Shown here in pieces: positions 18,234 through 28,482 of a DNA stretch of 64,000 nucleotides. A model generated the notes under the pieces. The model did not search any database. It was given only the letters and a program-made list of their open reading frames with translations, and was not told the origin of the DNA. A program made the translations under genes and the position numbers. Source of the stretch: CAWAQA01 sp963784065 (GTDB taxonomy: Bacteria > Acidobacteriota > Vicinamibacteria > Vicinamibacterales > UBA2999); contig CAWAQA010000003.1 of the NCBI GenBank assembly GCA_963784065.1, positions 744,001-808,000 of the forward strand, written 5' to 3'. Numbering within the stretch: position 1 is the stretch's first letter; each line of letters begins with the position of its first letter.

Positions 18234-18420
18234 CACGACCGCTCCGGACGGATCCTTATACCCGCGGATCGGCCGTTTCGTGCCCAACTTTTCGCGCTCC
18301 GGCGCCCGGCTGAGGCCGCTCGGGGAGGGCCTGACGGCTCGCGCCAGCGCCCGCTGGGACCTTGGGACCTTGTCGCCCGCGCGGCCGCAGTGTAGTCTTC
18401 CGCTGAAGACTCCACCTGAT

Positions 18421-20901
18421 ATGGCTGAAAAGAAGCGGGCGCGCCAGGTCGTGCCTCTCCTGGCGTCACCCCGCTTCCTGCCGGGGCTCTTCCTGCTCTT
18501 CGTGGGCAGCGGCTGTGCGGCCCTGATCTACGAAGTCGTCTGGTTTCAGCTGCTGCAGCTGGTGATTGGCGCCACGGCGGTCTCGCTTGGCGTCCTTCTC
18601 GCCACCTTCATGGGCGGCATGTGCGCCGGAAGCCTCCTTCTTCCGCGGTTCGTGCCCGTGGATCGGCACCCGCTCCGCGTCTACGCCTGGCTCGAGCTGG
18701 GCATCGGCGCCATGGGGCTCCTGGTTCTGGTCGGGCTGCCGCTGCTCGGGAGCCTCTACGTCGCGAGCGTCGGTTACGGCTTCCTCGGCATCCTCGTCCG
18801 CGGCCTGCTCTGTGGGCTGTGCCTGCTCCCGCCCACCCTGCTGATGGGCGCCACGCTGCCGGCCGTCGCGCGCTGGGTCGAATCCACGCCGCAGGGCGTG
18901 TCGTGGCTCGGCTTTTTCTACGGCGGGAACATCGCGGGCGCGGTGCTCGGCTGCCTCCTGGCCGGCTTCTACCTGCTGCGCGTCCACGACATGGCGACGG
19001 CGACGCTCGTGGCGGCGGCACTCAACGCCGCGGTGGCAGGCGTCGCGCTGCTGCTCGCACGCTCCACGGCGCACGTCCGGACGGACGAGCCTGCGAAAGA
19101 GCCCGGGCGAACCGCGCGTGCAGCGTGGCCGGTCCATGTCGTGATCGCGCTCTCCGGCCTGACGGCGCTCGGCGCCGAGGTGCTGTGGACGCGGGTCCTG
19201 TCGCTGCTCTTCGGCGGCACGGTCTATACCTTCTCGATCATCCTGGCGACGTTCCTGGCCGGACTCGGCATCGGCAGCAGCGCGGGCGCGTGGCTCTCGC
19301 GCGTGACCGCACGGCCCGGCCTGCTCCTCGCGGTGTGCCAGGCAGGCGCCATGGTCTCGATGGCGTGGGCGGCGCTGCTCATGAACCGCGCGTTCCCGTA
19401 CTGGCCGATCGATCCCTCGCTCGCCGCCGGCCCCTGGTTCAATTTCCAGGTGGACCTCGTCCGCTGCGCGCTGGCCATCCTGCCGGCGGCCTGCTTCTGG
19501 GGCGCCAGCTTTCCGCTGGCCCTCGCCACCGTGACGGCGCGCGGCCAGGACCCGGGCCGCACGGTCGGGCGGGTTTACGCGGCCAACACCGTCGGCGCGA
19601 TCGCCGGGGCGCTGCTCTTCAGCCTGCTCGTGATCTCCGGGGCGGGATCCCAGAACGCGCAGCGCTGGCTGATCGTGATTGCGGGGGCGTCTACCCTCCT
19701 GATGCTGCTGTGGAAGGCGCCAGGGGACAGCACGCCGCTCCCGGCCGGCCGGCGGTTCGCCGTCGCGGCGGGCGTCCTGGTCCTGGCCATCGTCGCGGCC
19801 GCCAGCGTGGCGCCGGTGCCGCCGGCGCTCATCGCGTACGGCCGTCAGATCGCCTCACCCACGTCGCAGGCCACCAGGTATCTCTACACCGGAGAAGGGC
19901 TCAACTCGTCGATCGCCGTCTCCGAGCAGGAAGGCGGCGTCCGCAACTTCCACGTGAGCGGCAAGGTCGAGGCGTCGAGCGAAGTGCACGACATGCGGCT
20001 GCAGCGCCTGCTCGGCCACATGTCGGGCCTGATGCATCCCGCCCCGCACAGCGTGCTCATCGTCGGCTTCGGCGCCGGCGTCACCGCCGGGTCGTTCGTC
20101 CTGCACCCCAGCGTCAAGCGCATCGTGATCTGCGAGATCGAGCCGCTGATTCCGGGGGTCGTCGCGCGCTACTTCAGCACCGAGAACCACGACGTCCTGC
20201 GCGATCCGCGCGTCGAGGTCATCTACGACGACGCCCGCCATTACATCCTGACCACGAACGAGAAGTTCGACGTCATCACGTCGGACCCGATCCACCCGTG
20301 GGTGAAGGGCGCCGCCTCGCTCTACACGAAGGAATACTTCGAGCTGGTGAAGGCGCACCTGAACCCGGGCGGCGTGATCACGCAGTGGGTGCCGCTCTAC
20401 GAGAGCACCGTGGACGTGGTGAAGAGCGAGATCGCGACCTTCTTCGACGTCTTCCCGTTCGGCACGATCTGGAGCAACGAGTACGTCAACGGCGACGGCT
20501 ACGACGTCGTCCTGCTCGCGAAACAGGAGCCGCTCACGATTGATCCGGGCGAGCTGCAGGCGCGGCTCGATCGGCCGGACCACGCGGGCATCGCCGCCGA
20601 GCTCAACCAGGTGGAGTTCACCGGCGTCCCGGGGCTGCTGGCCACCTACGGCGGGCAGGCGCGGGACCTCGCACCATGGCTGGCGGGGGCCGAGATCAAT
20701 CGCGATGGAAATCTGAGGCTCCAGTACCTCGCCGGCATGGGCAACAACGTGTACGACAGCTCCATCTACCAGGGCATGTTGGCGCACCGGCGGTTTCCGG
20801 ACGAACTGTTCACCGGGTCCGGCGAGTGGAAGGAGCGGTTGCGGCAGGTCGTGGCGCGCGAGCGCGTCACGAACGAGGGGCAGGGTCCCGGATCACAATA
20901 G
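18421..20901 (+). CDS. Membrane-anchored spermidine-synthase-like protein
   Basis: 826 residues from ATG 18421 (MAEKKRARQ); the frame is open 210 bases further upstream, but that part is palindromic intergenic DNA. The N-terminal half is polytopic: about 12-14 helices, with FLLFVGSGCAALIYEVVWFQ and its internal duplicate near ALSGLTALGAEVLWTRVLSL. The C-terminal part (from about residue 545) has a class I SAM/aminopropyltransferase fold: SVLIVGFGAGVTAGSFVLHP, VICEIEP, VEVIYDDARHYI, FDVITSDPIHPW. Such 'fused MFS/spermidine synthase' proteins are common in acidobacteria, and their product is unproven. A polyamine-type transfer at the membrane is inferred. Confidence 0.78.
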   Translation: MAEKKRARQVVPLLASPRFLPGLFLLFVGSGCAALIYEVVWFQLLQLVIGATAVSLGVLLATFMGGMCAGSLLLPRFVPVDRHPLRVYAWLELGIGAMGLLVLVGLPLLGSLYVASVGYGFLGILVRGLLCGLCLLPPTLLMGATLPAVARWVESTPQGVSWLGFFYGGNIAGAVLGCLLAGFYLLRVHDMATATLVAAALNAAVAGVALLLARSTAHVRTDEPAKEPGRTARAAWPVHVVIALSGLTALGAEVLWTRVLSLLFGGTVYTFSIILATFLAGLGIGSSAGAWLSRVTARPGLLLAVCQAGAMVSMAWAALLMNRAFPYWPIDPSLAAGPWFNFQVDLVRCALAILPAACFWGASFPLALATVTARGQDPGRTVGRVYAANTVGAIAGALLFSLLVISGAGSQNAQRWLIVIAGASTLLMLLWKAPGDSTPLPAGRRFAVAAGVLVLAIVAAASVAPVPPALIAYGRQIASPTSQATRYLYTGEGLNSSIAVSEQEGGVRNFHVSGKVEASSEVHDMRLQRLLGHMSGLMHPAPHSVLIVGFGAGVTAGSFVLHPSVKRIVICEIEPLIPGVVARYFSTENHDVLRDPRVEVIYDDARHYILTTNEKFDVITSDPIHPWVKGAASLYTKEYFELVKAHLNPGGVITQWVPLYESTVDVVKSEIATFFDVFPFGTIWSNEYVNGDGYDVVLLAKQEPLTIDPGELQARLDRPDHAGIAAELNQVEFTGVPGLLATYGGQARDLAPWLAGAEINRDGNLRLQYLAGMGNNVYDSSIYQGMLAHRRFPDELFTGSGEWKERLRQVVARERVTNEGQGPGSQ

Positions 20902-21002
20902 CCGGTGCGGGTCGTGCCGGTGGAGGGCGGTTGCAAAGAATGAAGAATGAGGAAGCGGCGGTTCATAGCGCGTTGTCGGATCCAGGGGTTAAAGGAGGCA
21001 GG

Positions 21003-24000
21003 ATGCGTATGTTGTCGGATAGACGAGTGTGGTACGGGCTGTGGGTCGTCATGCTGGTGACGCTGATGACGGCGACCTCGGCTCTGGCCCAGGCGACGAG
21101 CACGTTCAACGGGCGGATTCTCGACCAGGGCGATGCGGTACTCCCGGGCGTGACCGTTACGGTGACCAACCAGAACACGGGCGTGGTGCGCACGACCGTA
21201 TCCAACGAAGAGGGTCTGTATTTCCTGCCCGGCCTCGAGCCAGGCGTCTACAGGATCGCGACCGAGCTGCCAGGCTTCGCGCCGTCGACGCGCGACAACA
21301 TCACGCTGGCGGTCAACGCGACCCTCACGCTCGATTTCACGCTCGGGCTGTCGGGCGTCGCTGAAGCCATCACGGTCACCGGCGATGCGCCGCTGATCGA
21401 GGTGACGCAGTCGAAGGTCGCATCGAGCATCGAAGCGACGGAGCTGCAGAATCTCCCGATGATCACCCGCACCGTCAGCGGCATGCTGACGCTGCTGCCG
21501 GGCGCGACGCCGGTCGCGGAACTGCACCGCACCAAGGCGAACGTCGGCACCGTGTCGTACGGCGGGTCCTCGGGCGCGAACGTCATTCCCACCGTCGACG
21601 GCGCCGACAACCGGGACAACCACTACGGCGGTCCGCTCATGAGCTTTTCGACGGAGAGCCTCGAACAGTTCCAGCTGGCGACGAGCCAGTTCACGGCGGC
21701 CGACGGACGCACCGGCGGTGCGGCGGTGACGATGGTCACCAAGTCGGGGACGAACCTGTTCCACGGTTCGGGCTTCCTGTTCGTGCGCGACAAGGCGCTG
21801 ACGTCGCGGGACTATTTCACGGAGCAACGCGACGGCGAGAAGACACCGTTCAGCCGCCAGCAGTTCGGCGGATCGATCGGCGGGCCGGTCCTGCGCAACC
21901 GGGCGTTCTTCTTCGGCGCCTTCGAGCAGATGCTCGAGGACACCGGTCAGCCGGTGCCTGAGAACGTGTTCAACGAGCTCGAGGCGCTGGTGCAGGCCGA
22001 TCGCGTGGGCCAGGTTCCGGATGGCCTCGTCTACGCCAACCACCCGCGCTTCGGCGAACAGCCGGGCACGCTGCGCATGCTGTCGGTCAAGTCGAACATC
22101 CAGTTGAACAACAACCACTCGCTGATGGCGCGGCTGGCGACGCAGAAAGACACGCGTGATGCCGTGACGTGGGCCACCACCAACGACTTCCGCGAGCAGG
22201 AGAACAGCAATATCACGGCGCAGAGCCTGGTGGCGCAGCACAGCTGGGTGATGGGCAACAGCAAGCTGAACCAGCTCACGTTCCAGGTCAATCACATGAA
22301 CTTCCTGGGCGATTCGGTCAGCAACATCACGGGCGAGCACTACATTCGCGACTTCCCGAACGTGGACATCTTCCCGCCCCGCCTGAGCTTCCCGACGGCG
22401 AACACCGGCGCCGGCGGCAACGGCGGCACGACGTCCAACCGCTATGTGCTCCAGTTCAAGGACGACTACTCCGTCCAGACCGGGGCGCACTCGATCAAGA
22501 TGGGCGTCAACTACAACGAACTCATCAATCTCGGCATCGTCAACGCCAATGAGCATTTCGTCACGCTGACGTTCTTCGACGATCCGTCCGTGATCCTGAA
22601 CAACCGCAACGGCCGCTATCCCCAGGGCTTCCAGACGCCGGGCATCGTCCGGCAGTGGCAGCAGGCCAACGGCGGCGCGATCGACGGGAACGGCTACCTG
22701 TCGGACACCACCACGGATGCGCGGCAGTTCGGCACCTGGTTCCAGGACGACTGGCGCGTGACGTCCAACCTGACGCTCAACCTGGGCGTGCGCTACGACA
22801 TCGACTTCAACCTGATGGACCAGGAGCACCACCCGGACAACGCCACGCGCATCGCGCTCGAGGCGATTGGCCATCCGGCCGGTGGCTTCCCGGAAGCGTC
22901 GAAGCTGGACATCTCGCCGCGCGTCGGCTTCGCCTACGACCTGTCCGGCGACGGAACGCGGGTCGTTCGCGGCGGCTACGGCCTCTACTTCGACCAGTAC
23001 AACACCGCGGCCGCGGCGGGCGACATCACCGCACAGGGCCGGCGGCCGCTGAATGCGCTGGCCACGCTGACCAACACCGCGATCGGCGTCGGCGCACTGG
23101 CCACCTACCGCTTCGGCATCGACCCGCTCCCGCCGCAGCCGACCGAAGGCAACTCACTGCCGCGCAATTCCGAGGGGCAGTGGCTCGACCCTGACATCGG
23201 GGATCCGCGGACGCATCAGCTGCACCTCGGCTATGCCCACTCGCTGGCCGAGAACACCGCCGTCCACGTCGACTACACACATGTCGAGGGACGGAACGAG
23301 ATGCGGCAGGTCAACCTCAATCCGATCGTCAACGGCACGCGGGTGCTGGCGCCCCAGTTCCAGCAGGTGCTCGGGGCCGCCAACTATCTCAGCTCCGTCT
23401 ACCTGCGCGCCGGCATCAACAAGTCGCGCTACGACGCGCTGACCTTCCGCTTCCAGCGCCGCTTCCCGCGCGCGACGGTGCAGGCGCACTACACGCTCGC
23501 CGGCGCGTACTCCTACGGCGCCTCGACCGGTAACCGCTCCGGCGCCGGCCTCGCGCAGGACCAGTTCAACCAGTTCGCCGACAGCGAGTGGGGTCCGAAC
23601 GGGCCCGACGAGCGCCATCGTTTCGTGGTCACGGGCGTGTTCGAGGTGCCCTGGGGCATCCAGCTCTCGCCGGTCGTCCAGCTGGCGAGCGCGCGTCCGT
23701 ACAACCTGACCGCCGGCACTGACCTGAACGGCGACGGCACCAACAACGATCGATACATCGACCCGGCCACGGGCCAGCAGGTCTCGATCAACGCGGCGCG
23801 CGGCGACAACACGTTCGTGTTCGACATGCGCTCCACGAAGTTCATCAACCTCGGAGGCGAGCACCGGATAGGGCTCTTCGCCGAGTTCTTCAACCTGTTC
23901 AACACGGCGAACTTCGGAGGCAGCTACCAGGGCAACGGGCGAGCCGTGAACTTCCAGCAACCGACCGGGTTCATCCCCGGCATCGGGTACCCGCGCCAGG

Positions 24001-24029
24001 TGCAGTTAGGTTTGAGGTACCAGTTCTAG
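21003..24029 (+). CDS. Oar-like TonB-dependent receptor, tandem copy 1
   Basis: The start is ATG 21003 (MRMLSDRRVWYG), preceded by AAAGGAGG; the longer open frame upstream lacks these signals. 1008 residues, intact. A signal peptide ends at ALAQA. Carboxypeptidase-regulatory domain about 35-115 (STFNGRILDQGDAVLPGVTV), plug about 120-260 (VTGDAPLIEVTQSKVASSIE, TVDGADNRDNHYGGP). A long barrel ends QVQLGLRYQF. The ligand is unknown; Oar proteins are large TonB-dependent channels also linked to surface or protein export. The downstream gene is a close paralogue, so a tandem duplication. Confidence 0.85.
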   Translation: MRMLSDRRVWYGLWVVMLVTLMTATSALAQATSTFNGRILDQGDAVLPGVTVTVTNQNTGVVRTTVSNEEGLYFLPGLEPGVYRIATELPGFAPSTRDNITLAVNATLTLDFTLGLSGVAEAITVTGDAPLIEVTQSKVASSIEATELQNLPMITRTVSGMLTLLPGATPVAELHRTKANVGTVSYGGSSGANVIPTVDGADNRDNHYGGPLMSFSTESLEQFQLATSQFTAADGRTGGAAVTMVTKSGTNLFHGSGFLFVRDKALTSRDYFTEQRDGEKTPFSRQQFGGSIGGPVLRNRAFFFGAFEQMLEDTGQPVPENVFNELEALVQADRVGQVPDGLVYANHPRFGEQPGTLRMLSVKSNIQLNNNHSLMARLATQKDTRDAVTWATTNDFREQENSNITAQSLVAQHSWVMGNSKLNQLTFQVNHMNFLGDSVSNITGEHYIRDFPNVDIFPPRLSFPTANTGAGGNGGTTSNRYVLQFKDDYSVQTGAHSIKMGVNYNELINLGIVNANEHFVTLTFFDDPSVILNNRNGRYPQGFQTPGIVRQWQQANGGAIDGNGYLSDTTTDARQFGTWFQDDWRVTSNLTLNLGVRYDIDFNLMDQEHHPDNATRIALEAIGHPAGGFPEASKLDISPRVGFAYDLSGDGTRVVRGGYGLYFDQYNTAAAAGDITAQGRRPLNALATLTNTAIGVGALATYRFGIDPLPPQPTEGNSLPRNSEGQWLDPDIGDPRTHQLHLGYAHSLAENTAVHVDYTHVEGRNEMRQVNLNPIVNGTRVLAPQFQQVLGAANYLSSVYLRAGINKSRYDALTFRFQRRFPRATVQAHYTLAGAYSYGASTGNRSGAGLAQDQFNQFADSEWGPNGPDERHRFVVTGVFEVPWGIQLSPVVQLASARPYNLTAGTDLNGDGTNNDRYIDPATGQQVSINAARGDNTFVFDMRSTKFINLGGEHRIGLFAEFFNLFNTANFGGSYQGNGRAVNFQQPTGFIPGIGYPRQVQLGLRYQF

Positions 24030-24039
24030 GCAAGGCGCA

Positions 24040-24130
24040 AGCCGGTCTCCGGTCGTCGGTCTTCAGTGGCTTCAGTGGCGCCCAGGCGGTTCCACCGGAG
24101 ACGCGGCGACGCGTAGACCGGAGACCGATT
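24040..24130. repeat. Inverted heptad repeat between the tandem receptors
   Basis: CCGGTCTCCGGTC at 24042-24054 is matched by GACCGGAGACCG near 24116-24128. A degenerate GGTCTTCAGTGGCTTCAGTGG stretch (given in part) lies between them. It could form a long imperfect hairpin between the two receptor genes. This is the same family as the arrays at 59945 and 7560. Confidence 0.5.
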
Positions 24131-24188
24131 CGATCGGCGGCGGCATTCATCGAGCGGTCTCCCAGGCATGACGGAACAAGGAGGCAGG

Positions 24189-27100
24189 ATGCGTATGAGG
24201 CTGTCGGACGGACGAGTGTGGTACGGGGTGGTGATCGTCGCGCTGGTGATGCTGATCACCGCACCCTCGGCTCTGGCGCAGGCCACGAGCACATTCAACG
24301 GGCGGATTCTCGACCAGGGCGACGCGGTCCTCCCTGGAGTCACCGTGACGGTCACCAACCAGAACACCGGTGTCGTGCGCACCACCGTCACCAACGATGA
24401 AGGCCTGTACTTCATGCCGGGGCTCGAGCCCGGTGTTTACAGGATCGCGACCGAGCTCCCCGGCTTTGCCCCGTCCACCCGCGACGATGTGACGCTGGCG
24501 ATCAACGCGACGATCTCGCTCGACTTCAAGCTCGGCCTCTCCGGCGTGGCTGAAGCGATTACCGTCACCGGCTCCGCGCCGCTGATCGAAGTGACGCAGT
24601 CGAAGGTCGCGTCGAGCATCGAAGCGACCGAGCTGCAGAACCTGCCGATGATTTCGCGGACGGTCAGCGGGATGCTGACGTTGCTGCCCGGCGCCACGCC
24701 GGTCGTCGAGCTCCATCGCACCAAGGCCAACGTCGGGACGGTGTCATTCGGCGGATCGTCCGGCGCGAACGTGATCCCGACCGTAGACGGTGCGGACAAC
24801 CGCGACAACCACTACGGCGGGCCGTTGATGAGTTTTTCGACGGAGAGCCTGGAGCAGTTCCAGCTCGCCTCCAGCCAGTTCACCGCCGCCGACGGCCGAA
24901 CCGGCGGCGCCGCGGTCACGATCGTGACCAAGTCCGGCACCAACGTCCTTCACGGCTCGGCATTCATCTTCGAGCGCGACAAGGCGTTGACGTCGAAGGA
25001 CTACTTCACCGAGCAGAGCAATGCCGAGAAGGTGCCCTTCAGCCGCCAGCAGTTCGGCGGATCGATCGGCGGGCCGCTCCTCCGGAACAAGGCGTTCTTC
25101 TTCGGCGCGATCGAACAGTGGCTGGAGGATACGGGGCGGCCGGTGCCCGACGACCAGTACAACGAGTTCGAAGCCCTCGTGGCCGCAACCCGGGCCGGCA
25201 TGGTGCCGGCGGGACTGGTGAACCTGGACCATCCGCGGTTCGGTCCGCAGCCGGGCACGCTGCGGATGATAACGGTCAAGTCCAACATTCAGCTGAACAA
25301 CAGTCATTCGCTGATGGCGCGGCTCGCCACGCAGAAAGACAAGCGGGACGCGGTCGCGTGGATCACCAGCAACGACATGCGTGAGGAGGAGAGCAGCGAG
25401 ATCACCGCGCAGAGCGGCGTCGTGCAGCACAGCTGGGTGATGGGGAACAGCCGGCTGAACCAGATCACGGCGCAGGTGAACCACATGAACTTCCTCGGCG
25501 ATTCGTTCAGCAACATCACCGGCGAACACTACATCCGGGACTTTCCCAACGTAGACATCTTTCCGCCGCGCCTGGACTTCCCGACCGTCGATACCGGGCA
25601 GGGAGGCGCGGGCGGCACCAAGTCCAATCGCTACGTGATTCAGATCAAGGAAGACTTCTCGGCGCAGAGCGGTTCGCACTCGATCAAGCTCGGCGCCAAC
25701 TACAACGACCTGCAGAATCTCGGGATCGTGAACGCCAACGAGCACTTCGCGACCCTCATGTTCTTCGACGACCCGTCGGTGATCCTCAACAACACCAACG
25801 GCCGCTACCCGCAGCGCTTCCAGACGCCGGGGATCGTCCGGCAGTGGCAGCAGGCCAACGGCGGCGCGATCAATGGCCAGGGCTACCTGTCGGATACCAC
25901 CACCGACGTGCGGCAGTTCGGCGCCTGGTTCCAGGACGACTGGCGCGCGACGTCGAACCTGACACTGAACCTCGGGGTGCGCTACGACATCGACTTCAAC
26001 CTGATGGACCAGGAGCACCACCCGCAGAACGCGACGCGCATCGCGCTCGAGGCGATCGGGAATCCATATGGCGGGTTTCCCGAGTCGTCGAAGCTGAACA
26101 TCTCGCCGCGCGTGGGCTTCGCGTACGACCTGTCAGGCGACGGCCGCAAGGTGCTGCGCGGCGGCTACGGCCTCTATTTCGACCAGTACAACACCGCAGC
26201 CGCGGCCGGCGACATCACCGCGCAGGGCCGGCGGCCGCTGAATGCGCTGGCCACGCTCGACCAACACCGCGATCGGCGTCGGTGCACTGGCCACCTACCG
26301 CTTCGGCATCGACCCGTACCCGCCGCAGCCGACCGAGGGCAATTCGCTGCCGCGCAACTCCGAGGGGCAGTGGCTCGATCCCGACATCAAGGATCCGCGC
26401 ACTCACCAGGTGCACATCGGCTACGCCCACTCGCTTGCGGCAAACACGGTGCTGTCGGTGGACTACACGCACGTCGAGGGCCGGAACGAGATGCGCCAGA
26501 TCAATCTCAATCCGATCGTCAACGGGACGCGCGTGCTGGCGCCCGATTTCGTCCGGGTGTTCGGCGTGGCGAACTACCTCAGCAACGTCCACATCAGGGC
26601 AGGCATCAACAAGTCCCGGTATGACGCCTTGACGACGCGGTTCCAGCGGCGCTTCCCGCGCGCGACGCTGCAGGCGCACTACACGCTCTCGGGCGCCTAT
26701 TCGTACGGCGGCTCGACCGGGAATCGCTCAGGGGCCGGGCTGGCGCAGGATCAGTTCAACCTGTTTGCCGACAGCGAGTGGGGGCCGAACGGGCCGGACG
26801 AGCGCCACCGCGTCGTCGCCACCGGCGTGTTCGAGCTGCCGTGGGGCGTGCAGCTCTCGCCCGTGTTCCAGGCGGCGAGCGCCCGCCCGTACAACCTGAC
26901 GGCGGGGACCGATCTGAACGCGGACGGGACCAATAACGACCGCTGGATCGATCCGGCGACCGGCACGCAGGTCTCTTACAATGCTGGACGCGGCGACCCG
27001 ACATTCGTCCTCGACCTGCGCTCGACGAAGTTCTTCGAGTTGGGGGGAGACCGGAAAGTGGGAGTATTCGTCGAGCTCTTCAACGCGTTCAACACCGCCA

Positions 27101-27219
27101 ACTTCGGCGGGCAATACAATGGCAACGCCAGAGCCGTGACGTTCCAGCAGCCGACCGGGTTCGTGCCCGGAATCGGCTACCCTCGTCAATTGCAGCTCGG
27201 CGCGCGATTCCTCTTTTGA
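24189..27219 (+). CDS. Oar-like TonB-dependent receptor, tandem copy 2, one frameshift
   Basis: ATG 24189 (MRMRLSDGRVWYG) after AAGGAGG. It is nearly colinear with copy 1 over the whole length, including STFNGRILDQGDAVLPGVTV and the plug. Copy 1 reads CCACGCTGACCAACACC at about 23065. Here the same place (about 26252-26268) reads CCACGCTCGACCAACACC, one extra C, which knocks the last 320 residues out of frame. Restored, the protein is about 1009 residues and ends LQLGARFLF. This pair gives direct internal proof of a single-base indel. A recent duplication with ligand divergence is the simplest history. Confidence 0.83.
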
Positions 27220-27238
27220 TCGAGCATCGATGTCGGTT

Positions 27239-27302
27239 GGGCCGGCTGAAGCCGGCCCCCACGAATAGGAAGAACGTCGTAGGGGCCGGCTTCAGCCGGC
27301 CC
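27239..27302. repeat. Head-to-head pair of palindromic repeats
   Basis: GGGCCGGCTGAAGCCGGCCC (27239-27258) and GGGCCGGCTTCAGCCGGCCC (27283-27302) lie in opposite orientation, 24 bp apart. They fill the gap between receptor copy 2 and the next gene; the ribosome site of that gene (AAAGGAGAC) follows immediately. Confidence 0.8.
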
Positions 27303-27319
27303 GCATAAAGGAGACGGCA

Positions 27320-28203
27320 ATGCGGGTTCGGCTCTTCGGTTCAGCGATCGCGGCGGTGGCCACCGCCGCGCTCGTATTCTTCTTGCACCACACCTCGCCG
27401 GCCAGGAGTCGGCGGGGGGCTGGACTCCGCCGCGGGTCGCGGACGGTCAGCCCGACATTCAGGGGTTCTGGACGGAAGAGCCAGGCGGACCCGAAGCGGT
27501 CAATATCGAGACCGCGATGCAGACCGCGGAGAGCCTTCGGATCTCAGGCTGGACGGAGGAGCGGCTGAAGGCGCGGAAGGCCATCAGCTCGATCGTCGAC
27601 ACACCGGACGGGAAGATTCCCTACCAGCCATGGGCCGAGGCGCGGCGGCAGCAGATCCTGCGCCGCTACGGCGGCGACGACATCACCGAGAAGATTCAGT
27701 CGTTGCGCGACGTGAGCCCCGAGCTGGTGTGCATCATCGGGACGCCGCGCTCGGTCTTCTTCGCCGACTTCCAGATCGTCCAGGCGCCCGGCGTCGTCGT
27801 CATGGCCTGGGAACGATCGGGCGAGTACCGCATCGTCCCGCTGAACACCAAGGGGCCGCGGCTGGCCGACAGCATCAAGCTGCACATGGGCGACGCGCGC
27901 GGCCGCTGGGAGGGCAACACGCTGGTCGTCGAGACCTCGAACCTGAACGACTGGAGCTGGTTCGACTCGAAGGGCACGATTCACAGCGACGCGATGAGCC
28001 TGGTCGAACGCTTCGAGTTCGTCGACGCCAAGACGATGAACTACCGCGTCACCGTCACCGACCCGAAGGCGCTGACGCGTCCATTCACGATGGCGTTCAC
28101 GCTGAAGCGGCGGAACGTGCCGGGAGACGGCTACGAGATCCTCGAGACCGCGTGTGTCGAAGGGGAGCGCGGACGCGAGGCGATCGTCCCGGCGAAGCAC
28201 TGA
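27320..28203 (+). CDS. Secreted protein of unknown function, frameshifted in the signal-peptide region
   Basis: ATG 27320 after AAAGGAGAC starts a signal peptide (MRVRLFGSAIAAVATAALV). The mature part is in another frame: GWTPPRVADGQPDIQGFW, then GGPEAVNIETAMQ, LVCIIGTPRSVFFADFQIVQ, VMAWERSGEYRIVPLN, GRWEGNTLVVETSNLND, VERFEFVDAKTMNYRVTVTD. The switch is near 27378. The 'GQPDIQGFW ... WEGDTLVVETTNFN' pattern is shared by a large family of exported acidobacterial and proteobacterial proteins of unknown role. About 293 residues after repair. It follows the receptors and may belong to the same transcript. Confidence 0.6.
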
Positions 28204-28231
28204 GCTCGGGCTGCGGGCTGGTCGCTGACAA

Positions 28232-28442
28232 GGGCCGGCTGAAGCCGGCCCCTACGACATTCTTCTTTCCTCGGGGGGAAGCCGGCTCTTTCTCACTCGT
28301 AGGGGCCGGCTTTAGCCGGCTCATTCGAATCGCCGCTGCGCACTCGAAGGGGCCGGCTCTACGGCCCCTGCGACTTCTCTGTGCTCTGCGTCTCTGTGGT
28401 TCGTGATCGACAGAAAAAGGCGGGGCTGTGAAGCCCCGCCTT
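28232..28442. repeat. Palindrome cluster between convergent genes, with a strong terminator-like hairpin
   Basis: GGGCCGGCTGAAGCCGGCCC (28232), GCCGGCTTTAGCCGGC (28305), GGGGCCG-GCTCTA-CGGCCCC (28349), and an 11-bp perfect stem AAGGCGGGGCT / AGCCCCGCCTT around loop GTGA (28417-28442), preceded by AAAA. The last could end both convergent transcripts. A degenerate CCCGAAG/CCCGGAG heptad array follows to 28482. No gene in 28204-28482. Confidence 0.72.
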
Positions 28443-28482
28443 GACGATGCCCGCAGCCCGAAGCCCGGAGCCCGCAGTCCGC

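Noticed and set aside
20676..21002. N-terminal extension of receptor copy 1 by 109 codons
   Set aside because: It overlaps the end of the spermidine-synthase-like gene. The real start at 21003 has a strong ribosome site and a signal peptide, matching copy 2.
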